Shown: piece after piece, positions 1-12,291 of the stretch | Layout: each line of letters begins with the position of its first letter | How positions within the stretch are numbered: the first letter of the stretch is position 1 | Assembly (NCBI GenBank): GCA_009731375.1 | Contig: BJOX01000207.1 | Coordinates: 637,390-701,389, forward strand | Length of the DNA stretch: 64,000 bases | Reading direction: 5' to 3' | Origin: Paulinella micropora | Taxonomy: Eukaryota > Cercozoa > Imbricatea > Euglyphida | The notes under the pieces: model-generated | Database searches by the model: none | The model's input: the letters and a program-made list of their open reading frames with translations, nothing else | Told to the model about the DNA's origin: nothing | Position numbers and translations under genes: made by a program

Positions 1-84
<84 letters not shown>

Positions 85-104
85 TCTCTCTCTCCCTCTC
101 TATC

Positions 105-141
<37 letters not shown>

Positions 142-175
142 TTCTCACACAAACACACACACACACACACACACA

Positions 176-206
<31 letters not shown>

Positions 207-238
207 TCTGTCTCTCTCTCTCTCTCTCTTTCTCTCTT

Positions 239-280
<42 letters not shown>

Positions 281-281
281 G

Positions 282-316
<35 letters not shown>

Positions 317-375
317 TCGCTCTCCCTCTCCCTCCCTCTCTCTCTCTCTCTCACTCTCTCTCTCTCTCTCTCTCC
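1..375. repeat. (TC)n and (AC)n dinucleotide array
   Basis: Alternating blocks of TC and AC dinucleotides with a few interruptions fill the start of the window. Open frames across it are only Ser/Leu or Arg/Glu periodic translations and are not genes. Confidence 0.97.
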
Positions 376-484
376 CTATGCAACGCAAGAATACGGTCAA
401 CCCCAGAAATAGAAACATGTATATCGGGAGAAGATATTTATCGGTCACCTCCACAAAACGTGGTCAGGTTACCGATAAAACTAC

Positions 485-578
485 ATATGCGGCGCGTCAA
501 ATTTGACGTGTTTTGCGGGCTCGCCGGCCCGGCTCCGGCTCGCCCGCAAAGCACGTCAAATTTGTGGCTAGCCGCATA
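485..578. repeat. 94-bp imperfect GC-rich hairpin
   Basis: Two arms of about 35 bases pair with each other: TATGCGGC then CAAATTTGACGTG then TTTGCGGGC on the left, mirrored on the right, around a loop of about 21 bases rich in CCGG. It stands between simple-repeat arrays. It may be a foldback transposon remnant or a transposon terminus; no target-site duplication is certain. Confidence 0.75.
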
Positions 579-605
579 ATATACTATTACAAAAGATACT
601 TGTCT

Positions 606-685
606 GCATATCCAGAATGGTAGCTCCTAGACCTCGAGGTCGTCCTGGCCAGCCTGTCAAGTGCATGGACACTGGAGAGGTTTCC

Positions 686-716
<31 letters not shown>

Positions 717-725
717 CTTTCTTTC

Positions 726-761
<36 letters not shown>

Positions 762-1023
762 TCCCTGGCCAGCCTGTCAAGTGCATGGACACTGGAGAGG
801 TCTCCTCTTTCTTCCTTTCTTTCTTTCTTCCTTTCTTTCTTTCTTTCTTTCTTTCTTTTTCTTTCTCTTTCTTTCTCTTTCTTTCTTTCTCTTTCTTTCT
901 TTCTTTCTTTCCCTGACCAGCCTGTCAAGTGCATGGACACTGGAGAGGTCTACTCTTTCTTTCTTTCTTTCTTTCTTTCTTTTTCTGTCTTTCTTTTTCT
1001 TTCTCTTTCTTTCTTTTTCTTTC

Positions 1024-1059
<36 letters not shown>

Positions 1060-1336
1060 TCCCTGGCCAGCCTGTCAAGTGCATGGACACTGGAGAGGTC
1101 TGCTCTTTCTTTCTTTCTTTCTTTCTCTTTCTTTCTTTCTTTCTTTCCCTGACCAGCCTGTGAAGTGCATGGACACTGGAGAGGTCTACTCTTTCTTTCT
1201 TTCTCTTTCTCTCTTTCTCTTTCTTTCTTTCTTTTTCTTTCTCTTTCTTTCTCGGCCTCGCGGTCGCCCTGGCCAGCCTGTCAAGTGCACGGACACTGGA
1301 GAGGTCTCCTCTTTCTTTCTTTCTCTCTTTCTTTCT

Positions 1337-1368
<32 letters not shown>

Positions 1369-1500
1369 TCCTTGGCCACTGCATGGTCACTGGAGAGGTC
1401 TCCTCTTTCTTTCTTTCTCTCTTTTTCTTTCTTTCTTTCTTTCTTTCTTTCCTTTCTTTCTTTCTTCTTTCTTTCTTTCTTTTTTCTTTCTGTCTCTTAT
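606..1500. repeat. Composite satellite: TTTC tracts with a conserved spacer
   Basis: Polypyrimidine TTTC tracts of 50-110 bases alternate with a conserved spacer of about 35 bases, beginning CCAGCCTGTCAAGTGCATGG and ending GGAGAGGT. The spacer occurs near 643-681, 764-801, 912-949, 1062-1099, 1148-1189, 1269-1301 and, truncated, 1373-1400. The period varies from 85 to 150 bases because the TTTC tract length varies. Confidence 0.9.
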
Positions 1501-1543
1501 TCTGTATGTCTTTCTTTCTTTTTTGTTCCTCTCTCTCTCTCTC

Positions 1544-1600
<57 letters not shown>

Positions 1601-1867
1601 CTCATATACTTACACGTCTACATGTACATGCATATGCGTGTAGGCTTTTAGCTTGTCTGTCTATCTATCTATCTATCTATCTATCTATCCATCTATCTAT
1701 CTATCCATCTATCTATCTATCCATCTATCTATCCATCTATCTATCTATCCATCTATCTATCTGTTGTCTTCATCGCGGACTGCTGACTGTGTCTTGCGTA
1801 TCTATCTTCTTTTGATATACATAGTAATAAACATCTATATACTTACAAGACATATACNNNNNNNNNN

Positions 1868-1925
<58 letters not shown>

Positions 1926-1962
1926 CCTATCTATCCCCCTATCTATCTATCTATCTATCTCC

Positions 1963-2000
<38 letters not shown>
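1501..2000. repeat. (TC)n and (CTAT)n microsatellites with a 10-base gap
   Basis: A TC array occupies about 1530-1597. CTAT tetranucleotides run over 1655-1762 and 1868-2000. N bases occupy 1858-1867. The unique segment between the CTAT blocks (1763-1857) shows no gene. Confidence 0.95.
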
Positions 2001-2055
2001 CTCAACAAGGTATTTCGGAGTGTGACAGAGGCGGCGCGCGCCATGGGAGTCACTG

Positions 2056-2126
<71 letters not shown>

Positions 2127-2192
2127 CTTTCTCTCTCTCTCTCTCTCTCTCTCTTTATATATGTATGTATATATATATAGATATGTACATCT

Positions 2193-2232
<40 letters not shown>

Positions 2233-2448
2233 AATACATATCATTCTTTATTCTAGGATGAGGCGATTTTCAAAGCGATGCGTAAGAATCAAAGGTCAAA
2301 TACACATACATACATACATACATACATACATACGTGCGTACGTACATACGTACATACATACACACATACATACATACATACATATATACATATATACATA
2401 CATACATACATACATACATACATACATACATACATACGTGCATGCATG

Positions 2449-2499
<51 letters not shown>

Positions 2500-2501
2500 T
2501 T

Positions 2502-2535
<34 letters not shown>

Positions 2536-2582
2536 GACGTTGCACGTCTGCGGGCCTCAGATGTATCTACCTATCTATCTAC

Positions 2583-2629
<47 letters not shown>

Positions 2630-2637
2630 CCTATCTA

Positions 2638-2681
<44 letters not shown>

Positions 2682-2729
2682 TATTCAGGTCTGCGGGCTT
2701 CAGATGGCAGCGTATTGAGGCCGAAAACA

Positions 2730-2771
<42 letters not shown>

Positions 2772-2809
2772 GTCTGTCTATCTATCTATCTATCTATCTA
2801 TTTATCTAT

Positions 2810-2865
<56 letters not shown>
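2056..2865. repeat. Mosaic of TC, TA, CATA and CTAT microsatellites
   Basis: Successive arrays are TC/TA (2056-2235), CATA (2300-2440), TC (2450-2531), CTAT then TA (2565-2680) and CTAT (2731-2864). Short unique linkers separate them. Confidence 0.95.
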
Positions 2866-2911
2866 TCAGGTCTGCGGGCTTCAGATGGCAGCGTATCGAG
2901 GCCGAAAACAC
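2684..2911. repeat. 45-bp linker duplicated around a CTAT array
   Basis: The same 45 bases, starting CAGGTCTGCGGGCTTCAGAT, lie at 2686-2730 and 2867-2911 with one difference, separated by a CTAT array. A shorter related piece, TCTGCGGGCCTCAGATG, lies at about 2546-2562. The array and its linker have therefore been duplicated as a unit. Confidence 0.85.
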
Positions 2912-2979
2912 ACTCTGAAGGATCATTGATTGAGTGACATTTTCTTTTTCTTTCCTCAAGTTTTTTTTCATCGGCAATA

Positions 2980-3057
2980 TTAGTAGTAGTAGTAGTCGTA
3001 GTAGTAGCAGCAGTAGTAGTAGTAGTAGTAGTAGTAGTAACAGTAGTAATAATAATA

Positions 3058-3114
<57 letters not shown>

Positions 3115-3115
3115 G
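2980..3115. repeat. (AGT)n and (AAT)n trinucleotide array
   Basis: AGT repeats grade into AAT repeats. Poly-Ser and poly-Asn translations across it are artefacts of the repeat. Confidence 0.95.
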
Positions 3116-3247
3116 TGCTTCTCTGTCAATGGCTGATGCATTTCTGCACATGCGCCTCCATCGTCTCACCCGTGAGGGGAGTACGAAGAATTGACGATAA
3201 GCTCTAATGACACCCCCGCAAGGGCAGTTCCAACACTTCCAGACGGG

Positions 3248-3310
3248 CCGGTATGTTCAATGAAAATACTGGTCCAGAAATAGACCGGTATGTTCAATGA
3301 AAATACTGGT
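3248..3310. repeat. 26-bp direct repeat next to a tRNA-like element
   Basis: CCGGTATGTTCAATGAAAAT and the following ACTGGT occur at 3248-3273 and again at 3285-3310, 37 bases apart. The second copy abuts the tRNA-like sequence, so the direct repeat may be part of a tRNA-derived SINE or its flank. Confidence 0.85.
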
Positions 3311-3382
3311 GGCACCGACGGGAATCGAACTGGCGACAGGGCTCAGATGGTAGAACTTGACCACTGGGCTATCACGGTGTCC
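3310..3382 (-). other. tRNA-like sequence, probable pseudogene or SINE head
   Basis: Read on the minus strand, this segment has an A-box match (TAGCCCAGTGGTCAAG) and a B-box match (AGTTCGATTCC) at tRNA-like spacing. Its ends pair as an acceptor stem (GGCACCG with CGGTGCC) if one inserted A in the 5' strand is allowed. The T stem pairs poorly and no convincing anticodon arm is seen. An intact tRNA is therefore unlikely; a tRNA-derived SINE head or a decayed tRNA is more plausible. Confidence 0.5.
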
Positions 3383-3384
3383 AA

Positions 3385-3425
<41 letters not shown>

Positions 3426-3445
3426 CAACAATAATGATGATGATG

Positions 3446-3505
<60 letters not shown>

Positions 3506-3571
3506 TTAATAATAATAATATTAATAATAATAATATTAATAATAATAATAATAATGATATTAATAATAATC

Positions 3572-3654
<83 letters not shown>

Positions 3655-3655
3655 C
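3383..3655. repeat. (AAT)n array
   Basis: An AAT repeat of about 270 bases with ATG, ACA and ATT variants follows the tRNA-like element directly, as a simple-repeat tail would. Poly-Ile frames in it are not genes. Confidence 0.95.
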
Positions 3656-4228
3656 CGCAGGGATGAGGGGCGATAGAATAAGGACAATTTTTCTTCTTTC
3701 ATTTCATTTTGAGAAAAAAAATTAGGCTTGAAGGTGAATCGCACACATTTAGTTTTTTTTCTTCTTTCTTTCTTCTTTCTTTTCTTTCTTTATTTCTTTC
3801 TTCTTTTTTTTTCTCTTTTTGCGGTTTTGTGGGATTGTTATATTTTCGTTCTGTTTTCGTTCTGTTTTTGTTTCCTTCTGCTCTACTTGAGTGGCTGTTA
3901 CATCGTTTTCGTTTCCCTCTGTGTGTTATTTGATTTTCCTCCTTGTAGGTATTGTTTGCTGTCCATTTCAAGAAACACCATGTTGATCCCTATATATATA
4001 TATATACATATATATATATACATATGTATATACATATATATATATACATATATATATAAATACATTTACATATATATATATACATATATATATGCTCTTA
4101 GTCATCCATTTCAAGGATCCAGCCAGAATTTTTACATACGTGTTAAGTCAATAAATAATGTTTACCTATACATTTCTAGAAACGTTTCGTCTTAAAAAAT
4201 TAAACGCACCTAGCCTCCCCCCCCCCAA
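3656..4228. other. Pyrimidine-rich and TA-repeat spacer without a gene
   Basis: A T-rich stretch (3750-3950) is followed by a TA/CATA array (about 3990-4095) and AT-rich unique sequence. No convincing coding frame is seen. Confidence 0.7.
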
Positions 4229-4301
4229 CCGAACTCCAGAACACACACACACACACACACACACATACACACACACACATACACACACACACACACACAT
4301 A

Positions 4302-4400
<99 letters not shown>

Positions 4401-4470
4401 GCACGCACACACACACAGACACACACACACACACACACACAGACACACAGACACACACACAAACACACCC
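4229..4470. repeat. (AC)n dinucleotide array
   Basis: A nearly pure AC array with GCAC and AGAC variants. The Cys/Val and Thr/His frames it produces are periodic artefacts. Confidence 0.97.
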
Positions 4471-4969
4471 CAGCTCTGTACCGGGACCCTCTTCCCAGCA
4501 AAGGGGCGAACCCCTGTCAAATCCAACTATAAATTATCAAAGCAAGGTCTCTGCATGACCTTAAACTGTGACTGTTTTTTTTTTATTTTTATTTATTTAT
4601 TTATTTTTTTTTTTTTTTACAACTCATGTTTTCTCTTTTTGTATTAATATTACTCAGGACGTGACTGAGCGTGAGGGTAAGCCTGGTATTATATATGTTT
4701 TGAGTTTGTGTTTTCCAATGTTTCACAAAATAATAGTTATTATAGTTGTCGTAACTCATCAGTGTTCAAGTAGGACCGGCAGTAACTTAGTTACTTAATT
4801 TTAATGTACTTTGTTCCAGGGGGGGTGTTGGAACAAATATATAATCTTAATTAATAATTAAGCGCCGGCCGTATCAGAGTAACGGTGTCGTTAGAGCCTT
4901 TATAATAGTCCGACCATGTTCAATTACGTGGCGCGCTTTGTTAGCACTTTTCTTATATCATAAGTAATA
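4471..4969. other. AT-rich unique sequence without a gene
   Basis: No frame has protein-like composition here. The segment contains a poly-T run (4575-4618) and leads into the foldback element. Confidence 0.6.
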
Positions 4970-5245
4970 TATTGCTGTTGACATTCAAGACAACAAAAAA
5001 AATTGATTTTTCTGTTTTAGTTGGAATTTCAGTTTTGGTTGGAATTTTGATTTTGGGTGAAAATTTGAATTTTTCAAATTAACGGCTATATTCGTCCGCA
5101 AAATATCGTAAATTTTCGCGAAATGTTACCGTTAAATTTGAAAATTTGAATTTTTGTCACAAATGAAAAACTGTCACAAAAATGAAAATCTGACACAAAA
5201 ATGAAAAACTAATTTTTGTTGTCGTCTTGAATGTCAACAGCAATA
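4970..5245. mobile_element. MITE-like foldback element, copy 1
   Basis: The ends are inverted repeats: TATTGCTGTTGACATTCAAG at the left and its complement at the right, each bounded by TA, which is compatible with a TA target duplication. The interior repeats short motifs such as TTTGGTTGGAATTT and ACACAAAAATGAAAA and carries a core that includes GTCCGCAAAATATCG and GCGAAATGTTACCG. A second copy lies at 17326-17608. No coding capacity is present, so any transposase must act in trans. The TA boundary suggests Tc1/mariner-like or related enzymes, which is an inference. Confidence 0.8.
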
Positions 5246-5422
5246 TTAAAGTTGCAGTACTGCTGATAGTGTTGTAGCTATTAATATCCGTGGCACTGAT
5301 GATAGATTATTATATGAATAGTTGAATAGTAGTCTGACTGATCATAGTCACGGTATATTAGCACTGGGTACATTCAAGTGTCACTTGAACTCGGTGGCAA
5401 CCATCGAATTTCAAATTTAAGG

Positions 5423-5626
5423 GTCAGATTTCAGATTAGCGATCAGATTTCATATTGCCAGTATTAGTGGTCAGAAGCCTGCCAGTGAGCCTACGGTCAT
5501 TCAAATCAAGTTAGCCTACGGTTCAATTTAACGGTAACATTTCGCAAAAACTACGTAAATTTTGCGGACTGATATAGCAGTTTAATTGAACTAATTTGAA
5601 TTCTGGCCACTAATCTGAAATCTGAC
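5423..5626. mobile_element. Second foldback element sharing the inverted core
   Basis: GTCAGATTTCAGATTAG at 5423-5439 is mirrored by CTAATCTGAAATCTGAC at 5610-5626. Inside it, about 5526-5590 matches the reverse complement of the core of the neighbouring foldback element (AACGGTAACATTTCGC and TTTTGCGGACTGATATAG). It is therefore a different terminal-repeat family built around a related core. Confidence 0.65.
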
Positions 5627-5924
5627 TCGTAATAATTGGCTGAGTTTGACAGTTGACTGTACCCAGTAGTAATTTAATATTACCTAATCTTCATAAGGCC
5701 GGCACTGAGTCAGTCACGGTCACACTGTAGTATTACTCTTGACTCATGATATATATGAGATGATATTCATAATCATACGCAAATGCAAATAGTCGACACC
5801 GACAGGTATTAATACTTCATCGTACCTACCGTGCCTGACACTTGGAAACAAAACCACAGTGACAAAATAAATAAATAAAAATATTGATAAATAGATGGGC
5901 CGGCCATGATAGAAATATATATAT

Positions 5925-6344
<420 letters not shown>

Positions 6345-6451
6345 GAGATGTCGCAAAGGAATGTAGTCCTTGCAAAGGAACGCAGTTTCACATCAAACAA
6401 TAATTTGTGTACTGTGCATGTGTCCGGGATGGGAATCACGGGTAGACTGTG
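6345..6451. repeat. 107-bp duplicated unit A, copy 1
   Basis: This unique-looking segment, starting GAGATGTCGCAAAGGAATGT, recurs at 8141-8247 with one visible difference. Both copies begin at the end of a GATA array, so array and unit moved together. Confidence 0.9.
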
Positions 6452-6915
6452 TTCTGGAAAAAGAAGAGGAGGAAGGACGTTGAAGAAAAAGGCAATCTAG
6501 GAATGGAGAGTGGGAGGATAAGGAAGAAGAGAAAGAAAAGGAAGCCGTTAGTCCAAGTGTTTTGAGCACCGTAAGCTTGCGCAAGCTACAATGATGACAT
6601 TGTGTAAAGGCCTAAACCCCCGAAGGGACCTAGCCCGGGCTATGCAACACTGGACGGCTATGACGGAATGCAGGATGAGAGATAAGGGGAGGATGAGAGG
6701 GAGGGCGGATTGGAGTTCTTCTTCAATGTCTTTCCATACGCTTGGTTGATTGATGGCAAAATCAGGTGCTTTCTTCTTTCGATTGGTTCTTTCGGGGCAC
6801 TTCTTGGACGAAATGAGAGTATGTCTCGGCGTCAACACTGTGGGTGGAATCCGGGTTGACAATGCCGGGTTGTGACTTATAGTCCGGATGGACGTGCACT
6901 TTTGGACTCTTCTTT
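6452..6915 (-). other. Unique segment with a possible coding fragment
   Basis: Two overlapping minus-strand frames have protein-like composition: one across about 6762-6912 (containing VHVHPDYKSQPGIVNPD) and one across about 6640-6860 (containing AINQPSVWKDIEEELQ). They would join only through a frame change. No family is recognised. This may be a decayed transposon exon or chance; the right side is lost in a gap (6916-7039). Confidence 0.2.
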
Positions 6916-7039
6916 NNNNNNNNNNNNNNNNNNNNNNNNNNNNNNNNNNNNNNNNNNNNNNNNNNNNNNNNNNNNNNNNNNNNNNNNNNNNNNNNNNNNN
7001 NNNNNNNNNNNNNNNNNNNNNNNNNNNNNNNNNNNNNNN
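6916..7039. other. Assembly gap
   Basis: 124 N bases, followed directly by a GATA array. Confidence 0.99.
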
Positions 7040-8015
<976 letters not shown>

Positions 8016-8025
8016 NNNNNNNNNN

Positions 8026-8092
<67 letters not shown>

Positions 8093-8247
8093 CGATAGAT
8101 CGATAGATCGGTAGATCGGTAGATAGATAGATAGATAGATGAGATGTCGCAAAGGAATGTAGTCCTTGCAAAGGAACGCAGTTTCACATCAAACAGTAAT
8201 TTGTGTACTGTGCATGTGTCCGGGATGGGAATCACGGGTAGACTGTG

Positions 8248-8336
<89 letters not shown>

Positions 8337-8355
8337 CTACATAGATAGATACTAC

Positions 8356-8408
<53 letters not shown>

Positions 8409-8409
8409 C

Positions 8410-8500
<91 letters not shown>
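8026..8500. repeat. GATA arrays flanking unit A, copy 2
   Basis: GATA arrays at 8026-8140 and 8248-8500, the second with ACTACATA and GACA variants, flank the second copy of the 107-bp unit A at 8141-8247. Confidence 0.95.
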
Positions 8501-8501
<1 letters not shown>

Positions 8502-8676
8502 GAGCCTGCCGATCACAGTCGGTCACTTGCTTACTTACCATGGACCGAGTATTATTAACTTGCAATTTCAACAACAGAAGTGGCCATAAATATATTTACT
8601 TGGCTATTCGCCCTGCTGAAAAACAATGGATATCGCAAGCTGTATGTACGCTACTTCATATGTTTTCCATATGCAG

Positions 8677-8680
8677 TATG

Positions 8681-8737
<57 letters not shown>

Positions 8738-8881
8738 GTCTGTCTATCTGTCTATCTGTCTATCTGTCTATATATCTATATATCTATCTATCTATCTACC
8801 TATCTATCTATCTATCTATCTATCTATTCCTATTCCTATCATGCAAACCCACGGTGCTCTATCCAGCCTGGATGCATCTAC

Positions 8882-8913
<32 letters not shown>

Positions 8914-8914
8914 A

Positions 8915-8952
<38 letters not shown>

Positions 8953-8957
8953 AATAA

Positions 8958-8988
<31 letters not shown>

Positions 8989-9039
8989 CGACCTATCTAT
9001 CTACCTATCTATCTATCTATCTATCTATCTTTCTATCTT

Positions 9040-9077
<38 letters not shown>

Positions 9078-9078
9078 A
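8677..9078. repeat. (CTAT)n arrays
   Basis: CTAT arrays at 8677-8826 and 8878-9078 are separated by a 50-base unique linker. Orientation is reversed relative to the GATA arrays to the left. Confidence 0.95.
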
Positions 9079-9290
9079 ACTACACTAAGCCAGTCCTTCA
9101 AGTCCGAAGCCGCGCGAGTTGTCCTGGACTTTGGAGAGTTGCTTTAGCATCGTCACATCTTACTGCTGGCGACTTTGAGACATTGACTGAGTCTGAGAAT
9201 CCGTTGAGAACGCAGCGTTGGAAGTCTTGTTCGGTTGAAAGTTAACAAGTAAGGCGCGTTCTACACCAAACAGATTTTCGGGTTTCTGGG

Positions 9291-9525
9291 GCCACTTTCT
9301 GGGTTTGCTTCCGGAAAAGCCTGGCCTGTGGTGCCACTTTCTGGGTTTGCTTCCTGAAAAGCCCTGGCCTGTGGTGCCACTTTTACACCCAGAGCCCGGA
9401 AATTTGGGTGGCGGTAGAACGGACATAAACCAGGAGTTGGTTCAGAAGCCCGGCTGGAACTGCGATGGCGTAGAACGGACATAAACCACGAGTTGGTTCA
9501 GAGACCCGGCTGGAACTGCGAGAAG
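9291..9525. repeat. Two adjacent short tandem duplications
   Basis: A 42-bp unit starting GCCACTTTCTGGGTTTGCTT occurs twice over 9291-9374. A 56-bp unit starting GTAGAACGGACATAAACCA occurs twice over about 9414-9525. No coding function is apparent. Confidence 0.8.
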
Positions 9526-9624
9526 ACATCAGAGGCCTGCTGCAGGGGGCCTGAATTCATCTGCTGGCTGCAACAGTGCACGATACAGTCAACTGGTACT
9601 TTCTTCTCCCTCTCTTTGCCTTGC

Positions 9625-9638
9625 CTTGCCTTGCCTTG

Positions 9639-9736
<98 letters not shown>

Positions 9737-9796
9737 CATGGACCAGACAATAGTGATCAAGCCACAGAGAATGCCCGCAGCCGCTGCCACGCTAAC

Positions 9797-9880
<84 letters not shown>

Positions 9881-9923
9881 CAGATAGATAGATAGATAGA
9901 TAGATAGATGTAGATAGATAGAG

Positions 9924-9995
<72 letters not shown>

Positions 9996-10036
9996 CGATA
10001 GATAGATAGATAGATAAGATAGATAGATTGATTCTC

Positions 10037-10078
<42 letters not shown>

Positions 10079-10090
10079 TGTGTGTGTCTG

Positions 10091-10139
<49 letters not shown>

Positions 10140-10147
10140 TTATCTAT
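9625..10147. repeat. TC, GATA and CTAT arrays
   Basis: TC (about 9640-9734, preceded by four CTTGC units), GATA (9799-10018), TC (10031-10074) and CTAT (10088-10147) follow each other with little unique sequence. Confidence 0.96.
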
Positions 10148-10222
10148 GTGGTGCTGTTGTTGTCGTTGTTGTCGTTGCTGTCGTTGTTGTTGTTGTTGTT
10201 GTCGTTGTTGTCGTTGTTGTCG

Positions 10223-10256
<34 letters not shown>

Positions 10257-10298
10257 CGTTGTTGTCGTTGTTGTCGTTGTTGTCGTTGTTGTTGTTGT

Positions 10299-10343
<45 letters not shown>

Positions 10344-10562
10344 CATCGTTGTTGTTGTTGCTGTTGTTGTTGTTGTTGTTGTCATCGTCCTCGTCGTCGT
10401 CGTCGTTGTTTTCCTTGTTTTTGTTGTTGTTGTTGATGTTCTTGTTGTTTTTTATTCTCTCTCTCTCTCTCTCAAACACTCTCATCTCTCTCTCACTCTC
10501 TCTCTCTCATCTCTCTCTCTCTCTCATATCTCTCTCTCTCTCTCATCTCTCATCTCTCTCTC

Positions 10563-10633
<71 letters not shown>

Positions 10634-10665
10634 ATATCTCTCTCTCTCTCATATCTCTCTCTCTT

Positions 10666-10734
<69 letters not shown>

Positions 10735-10809
10735 GTTGTTGTCATCGTCCTCGTCGTCGTCGTCGTTGTTTTCCTTGTTGTTGTTGATGATGTTTTTGTT
10801 GTTTATTAT

Positions 10810-10840
<31 letters not shown>

Positions 10841-10861
10841 CAAACAAACACACACACACTC

Positions 10862-10894
<33 letters not shown>

Positions 10895-11051
10895 TCATCT
10901 CTCATCTCTCATCTCTCTCTCTCTCTCATCTCTCTCTCATCTCTCTCTCTCTCTCATCTCTCTCTCATCTCTCATCTCTCTCTCTCTCTCACCTCTCTCT
11001 CTCTCGCATCTCTCTCTTTCTCTCTCTCTCTATTTCTCTCTCTCTCTTTTC

Positions 11052-11092
<41 letters not shown>

Positions 11093-11101
11093 ATATATAT
11101 A

Positions 11102-11150
<49 letters not shown>
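10148..11150. repeat. GTT and TC mosaic with a duplicated block, ending in TA
   Basis: A GTT/GTC array (10148-10450) leads into a TC array. The border block, including GTCATCGTCCTCGTCGTCGT, recurs at 10740-10815 followed again by TC, so GTT plus TC was duplicated as a unit. A TA array closes the region (about 11091-11150). Long frames here are homopolymeric artefacts. Confidence 0.93.
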
Positions 11151-11151
<1 letters not shown>

Positions 11152-11269
11152 TCATCGTGAACTCCTCCTCTGCATCTTATAGTTGTGCTGTGTCTTCAAC
11201 CCGTAGAAGCCTAGACTTGTTCGAGGATCGAATTCCGGATTGTCGTCCCTGCGTGGCATGCTGAACACA

Positions 11270-11879
11270 GGGAGAAAGACAGACAGATAGGAAGGAGACA
11301 CCGACAGTCAGATAGGCAGATAGACAGGCAGGCAGACAGACAGACAGACAGATAGGCAGGAGACACAGACAGTCAGATAGGCAGACAGGCAGACAGGCAG
11401 GCAGGCAGACAGACAGACACAGACAGACAGACAGAAAGATAGAAAATGCATTATGGTTTGCAAACACTGCATTCACAACGAATGGTCACGCTTTTTACAC
11501 AACAGCCTAATATGAAAATTGAGTAAACTCTCTCTAACCACAGAAGATGGACAGACAGACAGATTTACATAAATGCATACATGCATACAGACAGTCAGAG
11601 ACCGAGACAGACAGACAGAGAGACAGAAGACAGACAGACGACAGACAGACAGACAGACAGAAAGAAGGAAGGAAAGAAAGAAAGAAAGAAAGAAAGAAAG
11701 AACAGAAAGAAAGAAAGAAAGACAGAAAGACAGACAGAAAGAAAGACAGTCAGACAGACAGATACACAGACAGACAGAAAGACAGAAACAGACAGACAGA
11801 CAGACAGACGGAGCTAGACGGACGGACGGACAGACAGACAGACAGACTACAGAAGACAGACATGCAGACAGACAGACAG

Positions 11880-11914
<35 letters not shown>

Positions 11915-11940
11915 GACAGACAGACAGCACCACCAGCCCA
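11270..11940. repeat. (GACA)n and (GAAA)n arrays
   Basis: GACA-type repeats at 11274-11440 and 11547-11935 contain a GAAA block (11660-11735). The Thr/Asp/Arg/Gln frames across it are repeat translations. Confidence 0.95.
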
Positions 11941-12030
11941 CAAGTCAGACATACTGTCGCTGCAGAAAAGGATACAAGAGACAAGACAGACAAACACAAG
12001 TACTCAAACACGCAGACGCAAAAGCAAAGC

Positions 12031-12291
12031 AGTTCTTTTGAAAGCTTTCGACAACAGCACAAAAAATAGTCAAAAATACAAACCACAACCGAAATCCTCA
12101 ACAACCAGTGCAACTTTAGTGCAACTTTAGTCACTGGTCATTAATTCTAGGCCTGCAGATTTCACAATTCCTGATTCTTCCGAATCAATGCCTCACAGGG
12201 AAAATTGATTGGCTAAGAACTTCTTTTCGGTCTTGGCCAAGTAGTTCTCTTTACCATTTTTAATAAATCAGACAGCATCAAATTTACACCC
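12031..12291. other. 5' flank of the DPF-protein gene
   Basis: Unique sequence between the GACA array and the start codon. A tandem GTGCAACTTTA pair lies at about 12109-12129. No TATA box or other promoter motif can be assigned with confidence. Confidence 0.4.

Noticed and set aside
191-2929. Many long open frames rich in Ser/Leu, Arg/Glu, Tyr/Ile and Thr/His
   Set aside because: They are translations of di- and tetranucleotide arrays, occur on both strands and in several frames, and have no non-repeat domain.
3310-3382. A functional tRNA gene
   Set aside because: The acceptor stem needs an inserted base, the T stem pairs badly and no anticodon arm is convincing.
10028-11182. 384-residue plus-strand frame, poly-Leu/Ser
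   Set aside because: It crosses GTT, TC and TA arrays and has no unique core.
11547-12130. Thr/Asp/Arg/Gln-rich frames over the GACA array
   Set aside because: Repeat translation; three overlapping frames are equally open.
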